Origin: Romboutsia lituseburensis
GTDB taxonomy: Bacteria; Bacillota; Clostridia; Peptostreptococcales; Peptostreptococcaceae
Direction: 5' to 3'
Length of the DNA: 64,000 nt
NCBI RefSeq assembly: GCF_024723825.1
Contig: NZ_JANQBQ010000001.1
Location: forward strand, 1,860,001-1,924,000
Shown in pieces: positions 1-8,509 of the stretch (positions are counted from its first letter, which is position 1; each line of letters begins with the position of its first letter). A program made the translations under genes and the position numbers. The notes beneath the pieces are model-generated. The model saw nothing but the letters and a program-made list of their open reading frames with translations, had not been told where the DNA came from and ran no database searches.

Positions 1-642
1 TTTACCATCCCTACCTTCACCTGCTGGTAATGGATATTTAGATGGATAGAAATAATCATCAAAGTGCACTCCATCAACATCATAATTAGATACTATTTCT
101 GCTACTGTATCTACAATATGTTGTTTTACCTGTGGTAATTCTGGATTAAAATATAGCATGTTGTTATAATTAATTACCCAAGAAGGATTTTTTCTTGCTT
201 GGTGATTAGGACTTAGCTTATTTACATCTGTACCTGTTGAAGTCGTTGATGCTCTATATGGATTTAACCATACATGAACTTTCATACCTCTTTTGTGTGC
301 TTCTTGTAATACAAATTCAAGAGGATCATATCCGGGATCTTTACCTTGTGTTCCTGTTAATACTTTTGACCATGGATTTATGCTAGATTTGTATAAAGCA
401 TCCCCTTCAGTTCTTGCTTGAAACATTACAGTGTCTATTCCTGTAGACTTTAAAGTGTCTAATATTTTTATCATTTCTTGTTTCTGTGATTGTGGACTGT
501 TTTTTGCCTTAGGCCAATCTGCATTAAATACAGTAGTAATCCATGCTGCTTGCATATCTGTACTATTAGCATATATATTCGAGCTTATTCCCCCTACAGC
601 AATCATACAAAACACCATCAAAAACGCTAATATTTTTTTCAT
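1..642 (-). CDS. GHL10/DUF187 (YngK-like) glycosyl hydrolase-like protein, 3' end outside window
   Basis: This is the N-terminal 214 residues of a secreted protein that runs off the left edge. The ATG at 642 has a good AAGGAG site 5' of it. It opens with a signal peptide (MKKILAFLMVFCMIAVGG, then a hydrophobic run and Ala near residue 25). The mature part starts with QAAWITTVFNADWP and contains TVMFQAR, KVHVWLNPYR and VDGVHFDDYFYP, the hallmark strands of the glycosyl hydrolase-like 10 family (Pfam GHL10, formerly DUF187, a TIM barrel). Family members are thought to act on cell-wall or surface glycans, but substrates are mostly unproven. It reads on the same strand as the neighbouring SLH amidase and lies downstream of that gene's terminator. 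C-terminal domains cannot be seen; SLH or SH3 modules would be plausible. Confidence 0.85.
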   Translation of the reverse strand, partial: MKKILAFLMVFCMIAVGGISSNIYANSTDMQAAWITTVFNADWPKAKNSPQSQKQEMIKILDTLKSTGIDTVMFQARTEGDALYKSSINPWSKVLTGTQGKDPGYDPLEFVLQEAHKRGMKVHVWLNPYRASTTSTGTDVNKLSPNHQARKNPSWVINYNNMLYFNPELPQVKQHIVDTVAEIVSNYDVDGVHFDDYFYPSKYPLPAGEGRDGK

Positions 643-722
643 TTTCTCAATCTCCTTTTAGCTTTATAGATGTTATTATAGATTTTATACATAGTAAATT
701 TTATCATTTTTTGTATAAAAAT

Positions 723-767
723 AAAAGAAAAAGGATATATTCTTTCGATTATATCCTTTTTCTTTTA
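723..767 (-). terminator. Intrinsic terminator of SLH amidase 1
   Basis: A perfect inverted repeat with arms of about 17 bases (AAAAGAAAAAGGATATA and its complement) begins right at the amidase stop codon and is followed on the minus strand by a T-rich run. It should end the amidase transcript before the GHL10 gene. Confidence 0.85.
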
Positions 768-2474
768 TTTTACTCTGGATAATGTTGACACTGCTTCTGC
801 TCTTGTTATGCTATTTTTAGGCTTAAATGTATTATCATCATATCCACCCATAACATCATTATCGCTTACAGCATCAACTGAGCCTTTAGCCCATTCATCT
901 ATTTGATTGTTATCAGCAAAGTTAAGATTTCCATCTCCATATAAATTTGCTATACTTGCAACTATACTAGCTGCTTCTTGTCTTGTTATTTTTCCATTTG
1001 GTCTGAATGTATTATCATCATATCCATTTATATAACCTGCTTGTTTAGCTATACATAAATCTTTGTAGTACCATTCAGAAGAACTAACATCTGTAAAATT
1101 TAACTCTGTGATTTCATCTGAATTAGTTAATCCAAATACACGATTTACAACTTTTACAAATTCTGCTCTTGTTATATCATTGTCTGGCTTGAATGTATTA
1201 TCAACGTATCCATTTATATAACCTTTATCTGCAAAATCAAGTATTACTTCCTTTGCCCAATGATTATTTAAATCTGTGAACTTAGAGTTTGGATCTGGAT
1301 TTGTTTGGCTATCTAGTTTTATATAATTACCAGATACACATCCATATCCTCCGTTATACTTTATTTTGTACCATCCATCTTTTTTATCTACTATTTCTAC
1401 TCTAGATCCTGTAGATAAAGTACCTATTATTGAATATCCTACTCCATATCCACTTCTTATATTTAACGGATCTGTTGATGTTACAGTTCCATTATCAATA
1501 ACTGTTAAAGGTGGATTTGTTGTATCTTCATCTAATTTTATATTATCCTTTAGATACTTGTATATACCATTAGATATTGCTGTAGCTACTTTTTCTTGGT
1601 ACGCTGGATCCCCTAATCTTGATGATTCTATTTGATTAGATATGAATCCACATTCCACTAATGTAGATGGCATATTTGACATTCTCAAAACCCCAAAGTT
1701 AGCTGATTTTACGCCTCTATCCTTAGCATTAGTTTCTGCAATTAAATTTGTTTGTATATCTGCACTCAATGGTCTATGAGAATCTTTATCTATATGATGA
1801 AATGTTTCTATACCATTAGCATCACTAGAACCAGCTGAGTTTTGATGTATAGATGCAAATACATCAGCACCATACGAATTAGCAAGTTGAGCTCTTTCAG
1901 CTAATGTTAGGTAAACATCAGTTGTTCTACTCATATTTATTTGAACACCTTTAGCTTCTAATTTTGATTTTACTCTATTTGCAATTTCCATATTTAATTG
2001 TTTTTCAGTTCGCCCAAATCCAGTTGCTCCTGAATCTGAACCTCCATGTCCTGGGTCAATAAAAACTTTATAATAGTTTCTGCTAGCTCTTGCATTTGAT
2101 TCTGATTGTAAATATTTTGGTTCTTCTTTGTACACATAAACTTCTACTATATGTACTTTTGAACCTATTTTTTGACTTAAAAATGTAGTTCCTTCTTTAA
2201 TTGGTGTTAGCATACCATTATTATTTATAGATGCTACATCCTTATTTGATATTTCCCAATTGGGATGATCCGATAAATCTAGATTTTCATTTAGCTTTAA
2301 CGATATCCCATTTTCTATGACTAAATCCTCAGGATTATACTTTTCGATAACAGATTTAAATTCAACTTCTGTTTTATTATCTGCATATGCTATTGAAGCA
2401 TTTGATAAAACAGGTATCATCGTTAATAAACTTAGTGATAATATAGCTCCTACTATCCTTTTCCTTATACTCAT
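765..2474 (-). CDS. SLH-anchored N-acetylmuramoyl-L-alanine amidase (amidase 1)
   Basis: This secreted zinc amidase should cut the bond between muramic acid and L-Ala in peptidoglycan. A signal peptide covers residues 1-31 (cut after AYA). A region of about 35-115 resembles a bacterial Ig-like fold. The Amidase_3 domain follows at about 135-310, with the zinc and catalytic residues H143 (DPGHGG), E157, H210 (SIHQN) and E274 (LVECGF). An SH3b domain lies at about 330-387. Three SLH repeats cover 398-569, with ITRAE/ITRQE motifs near 434, 496 and 556; these bind secondary cell-wall polysaccharide. It is a close, colinear paralogue of the amidase at 29164-30912, and the catalytic residues have identical numbering in both. 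The gene is monocistronic, with its own terminator. Confidence 0.95.
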   Translation of the reverse strand: MSIRKRIVGAILSLSLLTMIPVLSNASIAYADNKTEVEFKSVIEKYNPEDLVIENGISLKLNENLDLSDHPNWEISNKDVASINNNGMLTPIKEGTTFLSQKIGSKVHIVEVYVYKEEPKYLQSESNARASRNYYKVFIDPGHGGSDSGATGFGRTEKQLNMEIANRVKSKLEAKGVQINMSRTTDVYLTLAERAQLANSYGADVFASIHQNSAGSSDANGIETFHHIDKDSHRPLSADIQTNLIAETNAKDRGVKSANFGVLRMSNMPSTLVECGFISNQIESSRLGDPAYQEKVATAISNGIYKYLKDNIKLDEDTTNPPLTVIDNGTVTSTDPLNIRSGYGVGYSIIGTLSTGSRVEIVDKKDGWYKIKYNGGYGCVSGNYIKLDSQTNPDPNSKFTDLNNHWAKEVILDFADKGYINGYVDNTFKPDNDITRAEFVKVVNRVFGLTNSDEITELNFTDVSSSEWYYKDLCIAKQAGYINGYDDNTFRPNGKITRQEAASIVASIANLYGDGNLNFADNNQIDEWAKGSVDAVSDNDVMGGYDDNTFKPKNSITRAEAVSTLSRVK

Positions 2475-2592
2475 TCATTCAACTCCCTTTCTTTAGTATT
2501 TTGTATTAATGTGTATTTTTATGTCATATATTTATATTATCACAAGTAATTTGATAAAATAAAGTTTTTTATAACTAAAAATATTCCAAAAA

Positions 2593-3504
2593 TTATTCCT
2601 TATCTATTGCAACTTCACTTATTTCAACTTCTTGAGCATTTACTTTTTTTATTAAAAACTCCATGAACTCATCTTTTAATTCTGGTCTTTTAAGAGCAAA
2701 GTCAACTGTTGCTTCTAAAAATCCTAGCTTATCCCCTACATCATATCTTTTTCCTTCAAAATTATATGCATATATAGCTTCATGCTCTGCTAATGTTTTT
2801 AAAGCATCTGTTAATTGTATTTCTCCACCTTTTCCTGGTTGTTGATTTTCTAATACATCAAATATAGCTGGTGTTATTATATATCTACCTAATATAGCTA
2901 TATTCGACGGAGATTTATCTAAATCTGGCTTCTCGACCATATCTTTTACCTTATATACCCTATTTTCTATATGCTTAACATCTAAAATTCCGTATTTATT
3001 CACATCTTCTTTAGCTACTTCTTGTACACCTAATATTGATGTATGGTATTCATCGTATGCTTTTATAAGCTGTTTTAAGCACGGAGTATGACTATCCACT
3101 ATATCATCTCCTAATAGTACCGCAAAAGCATCATCACCTATAAAACTTTTTGCACAATGAATTGCATGACCTAGGCCTTTAGGCTCTTTTTGTCTAATAT
3201 AGTGTATATTTACCATGTTTGATATATCTTGAACCATTTTTAACATTTCTGTTTTTCCTTTTTGCTCTAGCTCTAGCTCTAGCTCTATACTGCGGTCAAA
3301 ATGATCTTCTATTGATTTTTTGCTACGACCAGTAACTATTAATATCTCTTCTATTCCTGATTCTATAGCTTCCTCTATTATATATTGAAGTGTTGGTTTA
3401 TCAACTATTGGTAACATTTCTTTGGGTTGTGATTTTGTAGCTGGTAAAAATCTAGTCCCTAATCCAGCTGCTGGTATTATAGCTTTCTTAATTGTTTTTC
3501 TCAT
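2593..3504 (-). CDS. galU: UTP-glucose-1-phosphate uridylyltransferase
   Basis: It makes UDP-glucose from UTP and glucose-1-phosphate, feeding wall polysaccharide and glycolipid synthesis in the cytoplasm. The nucleotide-binding signature AAGLGTRFLPATKSQPKEM sits at the N-terminus, followed by VDKPTLQYI. LLGDDIV and the VEKP motif are present, as is GRYIITP. Length (303 residues) is normal for the family. A TTG at 3510 is in frame, but the ATG at 3504 is better placed behind GGGAG. A hexanucleotide run (GCTCTA repeated, 3264-3287) encodes alternating Glu-Leu without changing the family spacing. It is the last gene of the glycan region and is preceded by a terminator, so it probably has its own promoter. 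Confidence 0.95.
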   Translation of the reverse strand: MRKTIKKAIIPAAGLGTRFLPATKSQPKEMLPIVDKPTLQYIIEEAIESGIEEILIVTGRSKKSIEDHFDRSIELELELEQKGKTEMLKMVQDISNMVNIHYIRQKEPKGLGHAIHCAKSFIGDDAFAVLLGDDIVDSHTPCLKQLIKAYDEYHTSILGVQEVAKEDVNKYGILDVKHIENRVYKVKDMVEKPDLDKSPSNIAILGRYIITPAIFDVLENQQPGKGGEIQLTDALKTLAEHEAIYAYNFEGKRYDVGDKLGFLEATVDFALKRPELKDEFMEFLIKKVNAQEVEISEVAIDKE

Positions 3505-3552
3505 GAACAACTCTCCCTACATTATATTCTTATTTAATCGTCTTTTGATGAC

Positions 3553-3593
3553 GTAAAAAAAGCTCTTCCTGCAAATGAAGAGCTTTTTTTACT
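3553..3593 (-). terminator. Intrinsic terminator after the TPR membrane protein gene
   Basis: Inverted repeat TAAAAAAAGCTCTTC / GAAGAGCTTTTTTTA with a 9-base loop. On the minus strand it lies downstream of the gene ending at 3642 and upstream of galU, separating the two units. Confidence 0.85.
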
Positions 3594-3641
3594 ACTATAT
3601 TAATTATATAAGCAATTACTTTTTATGTCAATTTGTTAGAT

Positions 3642-4295
3642 TTAAATATGTTGAGGTATGTATCGTATTATCATTACGAGCACTAGTATTAGTATTATTA
3701 TAAGTAGTACAACCCCTATATTTCTAAATCTTTTTATATTTTTGTATAATTTACTTTCTTCAGGCTTTTGACCTACAATAGACTTCAACTTATATTTACT
3801 TTTCATATAATATAAATTTTCATAGTCTTTTTGTAATAATTGGTCTAAGCATCTTTCTGCCTCCTCGGTTTTTTTTAATTTTAAATAACACATAGTCAAA
3901 ATTTCGTAAGGCTCTATTAACTCGTCATAATCTTTTATTATCCTTTTTAATATAATAATAGCAATTTTATATTTTTCTTGTGAAACATATTCTACCGCCT
4001 TGTTATAATTTATAGCTAACTTATCAAATTCTTCACTAGCTAAAAAATCTATATACTCCTTAGCATGATTGTCTTGCTCCATTATTTTTAAGCTTTTAGT
4101 CCAGTACTTATATGCTTCTTCAAAATCACATAAGTAGTATTCACATACCCCCATTAAGTTTAATATATCTATATCTCTTGGATATGCATCGACCGCTTTT
4201 TTTAATTCAACTTTAGCTAAAGATACTTTTCTATTTTCTATTAAATTTAATGCTTTATTATAGCATCTATAAGCTTTCTTAATAATTGTATCCAT
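3642..4295 (-). CDS. Tail-anchored TPR-repeat protein
   Basis: A 217-residue protein not recognised beyond its fold. Residues 1-160 read as tetratricopeptide-type helical pairs (for example AYRCYNKALNLIENRKVSLAKVELKKAV and EPYEILTMCYLKLKKTEEAERCLDQLL). A positively charged stretch and one strongly hydrophobic helix (VVLLIIILILVLVMIIRYI) at about 194-213 end the chain, so it is probably tail-anchored with the TPRs in the cytoplasm. It lies 21 bases downstream of the GrpE-like gene and is almost certainly co-transcribed with it. That pairing suggests a co-chaperone or assembly role at the membrane, perhaps for glycan or secretion complexes; this is inference. Confidence 0.7.
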   Translation of the reverse strand: MDTIIKKAYRCYNKALNLIENRKVSLAKVELKKAVDAYPRDIDILNLMGVCEYYLCDFEEAYKYWTKSLKIMEQDNHAKEYIDFLASEEFDKLAINYNKAVEYVSQEKYKIAIIILKRIIKDYDELIEPYEILTMCYLKLKKTEEAERCLDQLLQKDYENLYYMKSKYKLKSIVGQKPEESKLYKNIKRFRNIGVVLLIIILILVLVMIIRYIPQHI

Positions 4296-4316
4296 TTATT
4301 TACTCCTATATTGTAT

Positions 4317-4889
4317 CTATTTAGCTGCCATTACAGAAGCTTCTCTAAGCACTTCTCCTTTTAATAAATATCCTTTTTGGGTTACATGTACTATTTCATT
4401 TTGTAATTTCCCTTCAGACTCCACTATTTGAACACACTTATGAAGTTTTTCATCCACAATTTTTCCTATACACTTTATTTCTTGTATCTCTATTTCATTT
4501 ATTTCTTTATCAATTTGTTCTTTGATGCCTACTAAGTATTGTCTAAGGGTAATATCTTCTACTTCTAATGCATACCTGTGTATTTCCTCTACTTGATCTA
4601 GTATGGCTATTATCTTATTTAATATTTTAGAGTTAAATTCTTGCTTTTCATCTAGATTGTTTTTTAATGATATACACTCTTGTTGAAGCTTGTTTATTTC
4701 TTCCTCTGATAAATTAGAAAAAGATTTAATTTTATTCTGCTCGTCCCCATTATCTTTAGTATTTAGACACGCTTCTACTGTTTCTTCTAGCTCTTGTATC
4801 TCTCCTTCGGTAAAAGACTGATCAAAATCCTTGAATTGCTTTTTCTTTTCAAATCTAGTTCTTATTCCTCCGATTATTAATTCCGTCAA
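4317..4889 (-). CDS. GrpE-like nucleotide exchange factor (divergent, orphan)
   Basis: About 190 residues. The C-terminus (EIVHVTQKGYLLKGEVLREASVMAAK) matches the beta-domain ending of GrpE, the exchange factor that swaps ADP for ATP on Hsp70. The middle (about 60-140) is long and helical with heptad character, like the GrpE dimer coil. No dnaK or dnaJ is beside it, so this is not the canonical hrcA-grpE-dnaK-dnaJ copy. A TTG at 4889 sits 8 bases behind AGGAAG; an in-frame GTG at 4898 would overlap that site, so the TTG is chosen. It pairs with the tail-anchored TPR gene downstream. An Hsp70-like partner elsewhere in the genome is likely but not seen. Confidence 0.7.
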   Translation of the reverse strand: MTELIIGGIRTRFEKKKQFKDFDQSFTEGEIQELEETVEACLNTKDNGDEQNKIKSFSNLSEEEINKLQQECISLKNNLDEKQEFNSKILNKIIAILDQVEEIHRYALEVEDITLRQYLVGIKEQIDKEINEIEIQEIKCIGKIVDEKLHKCVQIVESEGKLQNEIVHVTQKGYLLKGEVLREASVMAAK

Positions 4890-4982
4890 ACATATCACTT
4901 CCTACCAATTTTTGTATTATATATATATTATACGACTTAAGTTGATGTGTTTTTACAGCTTTTGTGTATTATTTTTGTATAC

Positions 4983-5010
4983 AAAAAAACTAGAGCTTTT
5001 ACTCTAGTCC
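4983..5010 (-). terminator. Intrinsic terminator after the polyprenyl sugar transferase gene
   Basis: Stem ACTAGAG / CTCTAGT with a short loop, followed on the minus strand by seven T. It lies just downstream of the stop at 5045 and ends the glycan transcript before the GrpE-like gene. Confidence 0.85.
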
Positions 5011-5044
5011 ATGTGTCTTCATATTTTTTTACAATATATTTATA

Positions 5045-6439
5045 TTAATAAGCATTTTTATTAACAAATCCTTTAAATACAGTTAAAAATACTATCTTTA
5101 TATCAAAGAAGAATGTCCAATTTTCAATATAATATAAATCATGCTCTATACGCCCTTCTATAGACGTGTCTCCTCTATATCCACATACCTGAGCCCATCC
5201 TGTAATTCCTGGTCTTACTTGATGTTTTATCATATACCTAGGAATCTCTTCTTTAAACTTTTCAACAAAATAAGGTCTTTCTGGCCTTGGACCTATTATA
5301 CTCATATCACCTTTTAATACATTAAAAAATTGAGGAAGTTCATCAATACTAGTTTTTCTCATAAATGATCCCCATTTAGTTTTTCTTGGGTCATTTTTAG
5401 TACTCCACTGTGTTTTTTCTTCTTCTTCTTTTTGAACTTTCATTGATCTAAATTTATACATATGAAAATTTTTTCTATTTAGACCGACTCTTTCTTGTTT
5501 GTATATAAGAGGTCCTGGTGATGTTAATTTTATCATTATAACTGATAAAATCATTATTGGTGATGTTAGTATTATTGCGAATAGTGAAAATAATATATCA
5601 AAGATCCTTTTTGTAAATGCTAAAAAATGATTATCTAATGGCACATATCTAGTGTCAACTATACTTAATCCATCTAAATCATCCATATGAGGTCTAGCAG
5701 GTACATATTTTTGATAGTATGGAATTATATTAGTTTTAACTCCATATTTCTCACATTTTTTTATCAAATATCCAATTTCCACAAAATCTTTAGCATCTAT
5801 AGCTATAAATACTATGTCTATATGAGTCTTATTTAAGTAAGATTCTAAATCATCAAATTTTCCAACTACTTTTTGATAACAATATAAATCATTTATTTCT
5901 TTGTTATTATCTATAACACCAGCTATATTGTATCCCCAATGTTTATTTTTGTGTATTTTAGCTATCAATTGTTTAGATATATCCGTTGCCCCAATTATTA
6001 AACAATGCTTTTGATTCAATCCATTTGCTCTATATTTTCTTAATGTATACCTTAATGCAATTCTGCTTAGGCTTGTTATAATAGTGTTTAATATTATAAA
6101 TAATGCTAACACTATTCTTGAAAAGTTCAATATTTTAAATACATACAAACCTAATATTAATAGTAATAACCCTATAAAATTTACTTTTATTATTGATGAG
6201 ATTTCCTTGTATATATTTTTTGTTCTTTGAGGACTGTATAAATCGAATAGATTATATAATATGAAATACATCGGTAGTGATATCAATATTGGTGTAAATG
6301 AATGATTAAACATCATTGATATGCTACCGTCTAAAATATAAAACCTAAGATAATATGCAAGTAAAAAGGATATAACTATTATTACCATATCCATAATTAC
6401 TTGTAGTTTATTTAAATATTTTTGATTTTCCCTAATCAT
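5045..6439 (-). CDS. Undecaprenyl-phosphate sugar-1-phosphate transferase (WcaJ/WbaP type)
   Basis: The 464-residue initiating transferase should move a hexose-1-phosphate from UDP-sugar to undecaprenyl phosphate at the inner membrane face. Four or five membrane helices lie in about 10-130. A Rossmann-like CoA_binding_3 region follows (HCLIIGATDISKQL, about 145-250), then one helix at about 275-300 and the bacterial sugar transferase domain. That domain carries KRIFDILFS, SPGPLIYKQERVG, FHMYKFRSM, KTSIDELPQFFNVLKGDMSIIGPRP and RPGITGWAQV. All expected catalytic-core motifs are present. The substrate (Glc or Gal) cannot be told from sequence. It fits as the first enzyme of the glycan assembly encoded upstream; GalU provides a possible donor. 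Confidence 0.93.
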   Translation of the reverse strand: MIRENQKYLNKLQVIMDMVIIVISFLLAYYLRFYILDGSISMMFNHSFTPILISLPMYFILYNLFDLYSPQRTKNIYKEISSIIKVNFIGLLLLILGLYVFKILNFSRIVLALFIILNTIITSLSRIALRYTLRKYRANGLNQKHCLIIGATDISKQLIAKIHKNKHWGYNIAGVIDNNKEINDLYCYQKVVGKFDDLESYLNKTHIDIVFIAIDAKDFVEIGYLIKKCEKYGVKTNIIPYYQKYVPARPHMDDLDGLSIVDTRYVPLDNHFLAFTKRIFDILFSLFAIILTSPIMILSVIMIKLTSPGPLIYKQERVGLNRKNFHMYKFRSMKVQKEEEEKTQWSTKNDPRKTKWGSFMRKTSIDELPQFFNVLKGDMSIIGPRPERPYFVEKFKEEIPRYMIKHQVRPGITGWAQVCGYRGDTSIEGRIEHDLYYIENWTFFFDIKIVFLTVFKGFVNKNAY

Positions 6440-6543
6440 GTTAACACCTACTTTAGTAATTATATATACTAAAGTATTTTATCATATTTTGTAGTATTTT
6501 CATATTTTTAATTAGCTATTAAATTTTACTAATTCTGTTTATC

Positions 6544-7383
6544 CTATTCACTTAAATAATCTTTTAAAGCATATTCCCAATTTCTTAATGTTTTAAATCC
6601 ATTTTGTTTTAGCTTCTCTTTACTCATTTTACTATTTAAAGGTCTAGTAGCTTTTGTAGGATACATATCTGTTGTTATTGGATTGACTTTCATATCAATA
6701 TTAGCTAGTTCAAATATCTTTTTAGCAAATTCATACCAAGAACAGAATCCTTCATTTGTTGCATGATATGTTCCATATTTATCACTTTCAAGCATATCAA
6801 CTAAAAGTGGTGCTAAATCTTTAGTATATGTAGGAGAACCTACCTGATCATTTATAACATTTAACTCATCTCTGTCTTTAGATAGCCTAATCATTGTATC
6901 TATAAAGTTGTTTCCATTTTGACCAAATACCCATGATATTCTAACTATATAATGTTTATCAATGATATCTCTTACAAATGCTTCTCCTTCATATTTAGTA
7001 CGACCATATACATTTATAGGGCATATATTATCAGTTTCAACATACTCCCCCTCTTTACTTCCATCAAATACATAGTCAGTGCTTATATATATTATTGGAA
7101 TATCTAACTCTTTTGCACCTAAAGCTATTTCTTTGACTGCTCGTGAATTTACAGTTTCACACATATCTGTATTATCCTCTGCTGCATCAACTGCTGTATA
7201 TGCGGCGCAGTGTATAATTCCATCTAAGTTATTGTTATATATATTTCTTTTTATGGCTTCTCCATCAGTTAAATCCATCACTTCTCTATCTACACCAATA
7301 GCTTCATAACCTCTTTTATTTAATTCTTTTACTACATCGTGACCTAATTGTCCATTTACTCCTGTTACTAATACTTTTTTCAT
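6544..7383 (-). CDS. rmlD: dTDP-4-dehydrorhamnose reductase
   Basis: The last enzyme of dTDP-L-rhamnose synthesis, reducing the 4-keto sugar with NAD(P)H. At 279 residues it is of normal length. The N-terminal Rossmann motif is VTGVNGQLGHDV, the SDR catalytic pair is YGRTKYEGE (Y and K), and ISTDYVFDG and QVGSPTYTKDLA are typical of RmlD. It is separated by about 13 kb from rmlA-rmlC-rmlB (20557-23153), although the four genes form one pathway. That suggests material was inserted or exchanged between them. It sits directly upstream of the initiating transferase. Confidence 0.94.
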   Translation of the reverse strand: MKKVLVTGVNGQLGHDVVKELNKRGYEAIGVDREVMDLTDGEAIKRNIYNNNLDGIIHCAAYTAVDAAEDNTDMCETVNSRAVKEIALGAKELDIPIIYISTDYVFDGSKEGEYVETDNICPINVYGRTKYEGEAFVRDIIDKHYIVRISWVFGQNGNNFIDTMIRLSKDRDELNVINDQVGSPTYTKDLAPLLVDMLESDKYGTYHATNEGFCSWYEFAKKIFELANIDMKVNPITTDMYPTKATRPLNSKMSKEKLKQNGFKTLRNWEYALKDYLSE

Positions 7384-7485
7384 AGTTTAACTCCTTTTTC
7401 AAGCTTCTGTATATCAATTATATCATATTTATATCTATAAAATTCGATTTACCTATGTGTCAATGTATTTATTATCTATAAAAAT

Positions 7486-7513
7486 AAAGCTATAGATTTT
7501 AAATCCATAGCTT
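7486..7513 (-). terminator. Intrinsic terminator after GT2 gene
   Basis: Stem AAGCTATGGATT / AATCTATAGCTT (one G-U pair) on the minus strand followed by a T-rich stretch, 6 bases past the stop at 7519. It implies rmlD has its own promoter. Confidence 0.75.
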
Positions 7514-7518
7514 GTATG

Positions 7519-8484
7519 TTACCTTATTAGTTTTAATTTAATCAATACATACTTTATAGTATTTACTAATAACTCATATTCTATATTTATATAATTAACT
7601 ATATTTTTAAATTTAAACTTAACCTTACTTACCTTATTTAAAGTTTGTAGCCCTTCTATAAATCCGTTAATATATTCTGTCCCAAATCCTTTTTTAATAA
7701 AGAATAAATACTTAACTAAAAACCCTAATATTAAAAATGGTAGGTTTATAATTAGTTGTATAATTGGCATATTTTTATATGGTACATATACATTATTTCT
7801 AGCAGCTAACTTTACCTTAAATGCATTGTATTTGCTACCTGACGTTGCACTACCTATATGATATATATGAGCATCAGCACAGTATATATTTTTATATCCA
7901 TATATCTTGGCTCTATATGATATATCTATATCCTCCATATATGCAAAGAACTGTTCATCAAAGTATCCTATTTCATCAAGAACACTTCGTCTGTATATAG
8001 CAGCACCTGCACATGAACTAAATACTTCTTTAGTATCAATGTGTGAAGTTATAGGCTGTCCATCACCTATTTTATATCCCCAACCTAATGCATTGTATTC
8101 ATCCCCTGCATCATCTATAATATTTTTATCATCATACCTTATCATTTTAGAACATACTGAAAATATCTTATCATCACTTTTTATGCATTTTATTAAATTT
8201 TCTAACCAATATTTTCTAGCTACCGTATCATTATTTAGTAAAACTACATATTCAGTATTTGATAATTTGATCCCCTCATTAACTGCTTTATCAAATCCAT
8301 AGTTTCGGTCTAATCTTTTAAATACTATATTTTCGTATTTATCTAACCATTTATAATTACTATCTGTTGATGCATTGTCTATTATTATAACTCTAAAATT
8401 AGAGTATGTTTGAATATATAATGAATCTATACATTCTTTTAAATATTTATTTCCATTATAATTTGGTATTACTATATCTATCAT
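7519..8484 (-). CDS. GT2 glycosyltransferase, rhamnosyltransferase (WbbL/RfbF)-like
   Basis: A GT-A fold transferase. It begins IDIVIPNYNGNKYLKECIDSL, with VIIIDNASTD, then NYGFDKAVNEG and VVLLNNDT as the metal/nucleotide motif region, and YFDEQFFAYMEDIDISYRA as the probable catalytic-base region (EDID). This pattern is typical of WbbL/RfbF-type rhamnosyltransferases, which fits the dTDP-rhamnose genes nearby. The C-terminus has an amphipathic or short membrane segment (LIINLPFLILGFLVKYLFF). The ATG at 8484 lies behind GGAG; an ATG at 8496 is in frame but overlaps no site of its own. The gene follows the DUF368 gene by 25 bases, so the two are probably co-transcribed. Confidence 0.88.
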   Translation of the reverse strand: MIDIVIPNYNGNKYLKECIDSLYIQTYSNFRVIIIDNASTDSNYKWLDKYENIVFKRLDRNYGFDKAVNEGIKLSNTEYVVLLNNDTVARKYWLENLIKCIKSDDKIFSVCSKMIRYDDKNIIDDAGDEYNALGWGYKIGDGQPITSHIDTKEVFSSCAGAAIYRRSVLDEIGYFDEQFFAYMEDIDISYRAKIYGYKNIYCADAHIYHIGSATSGSKYNAFKVKLAARNNVYVPYKNMPIIQLIINLPFLILGFLVKYLFFIKKGFGTEYINGFIEGLQTLNKVSKVKFKFKNIVNYINIEYELLVNTIKYVLIKLKLIR

Positions 8485-8509
8485 AATTTTCTCCATATTT
8501 TATTTGATA

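Noticed and set aside
3264-3287. Hexanucleotide repeat in galU, possible phase-variable tract
   Set aside because: The unit is six bases, so slips stay in frame, and the Glu-Leu segment has the normal family length.
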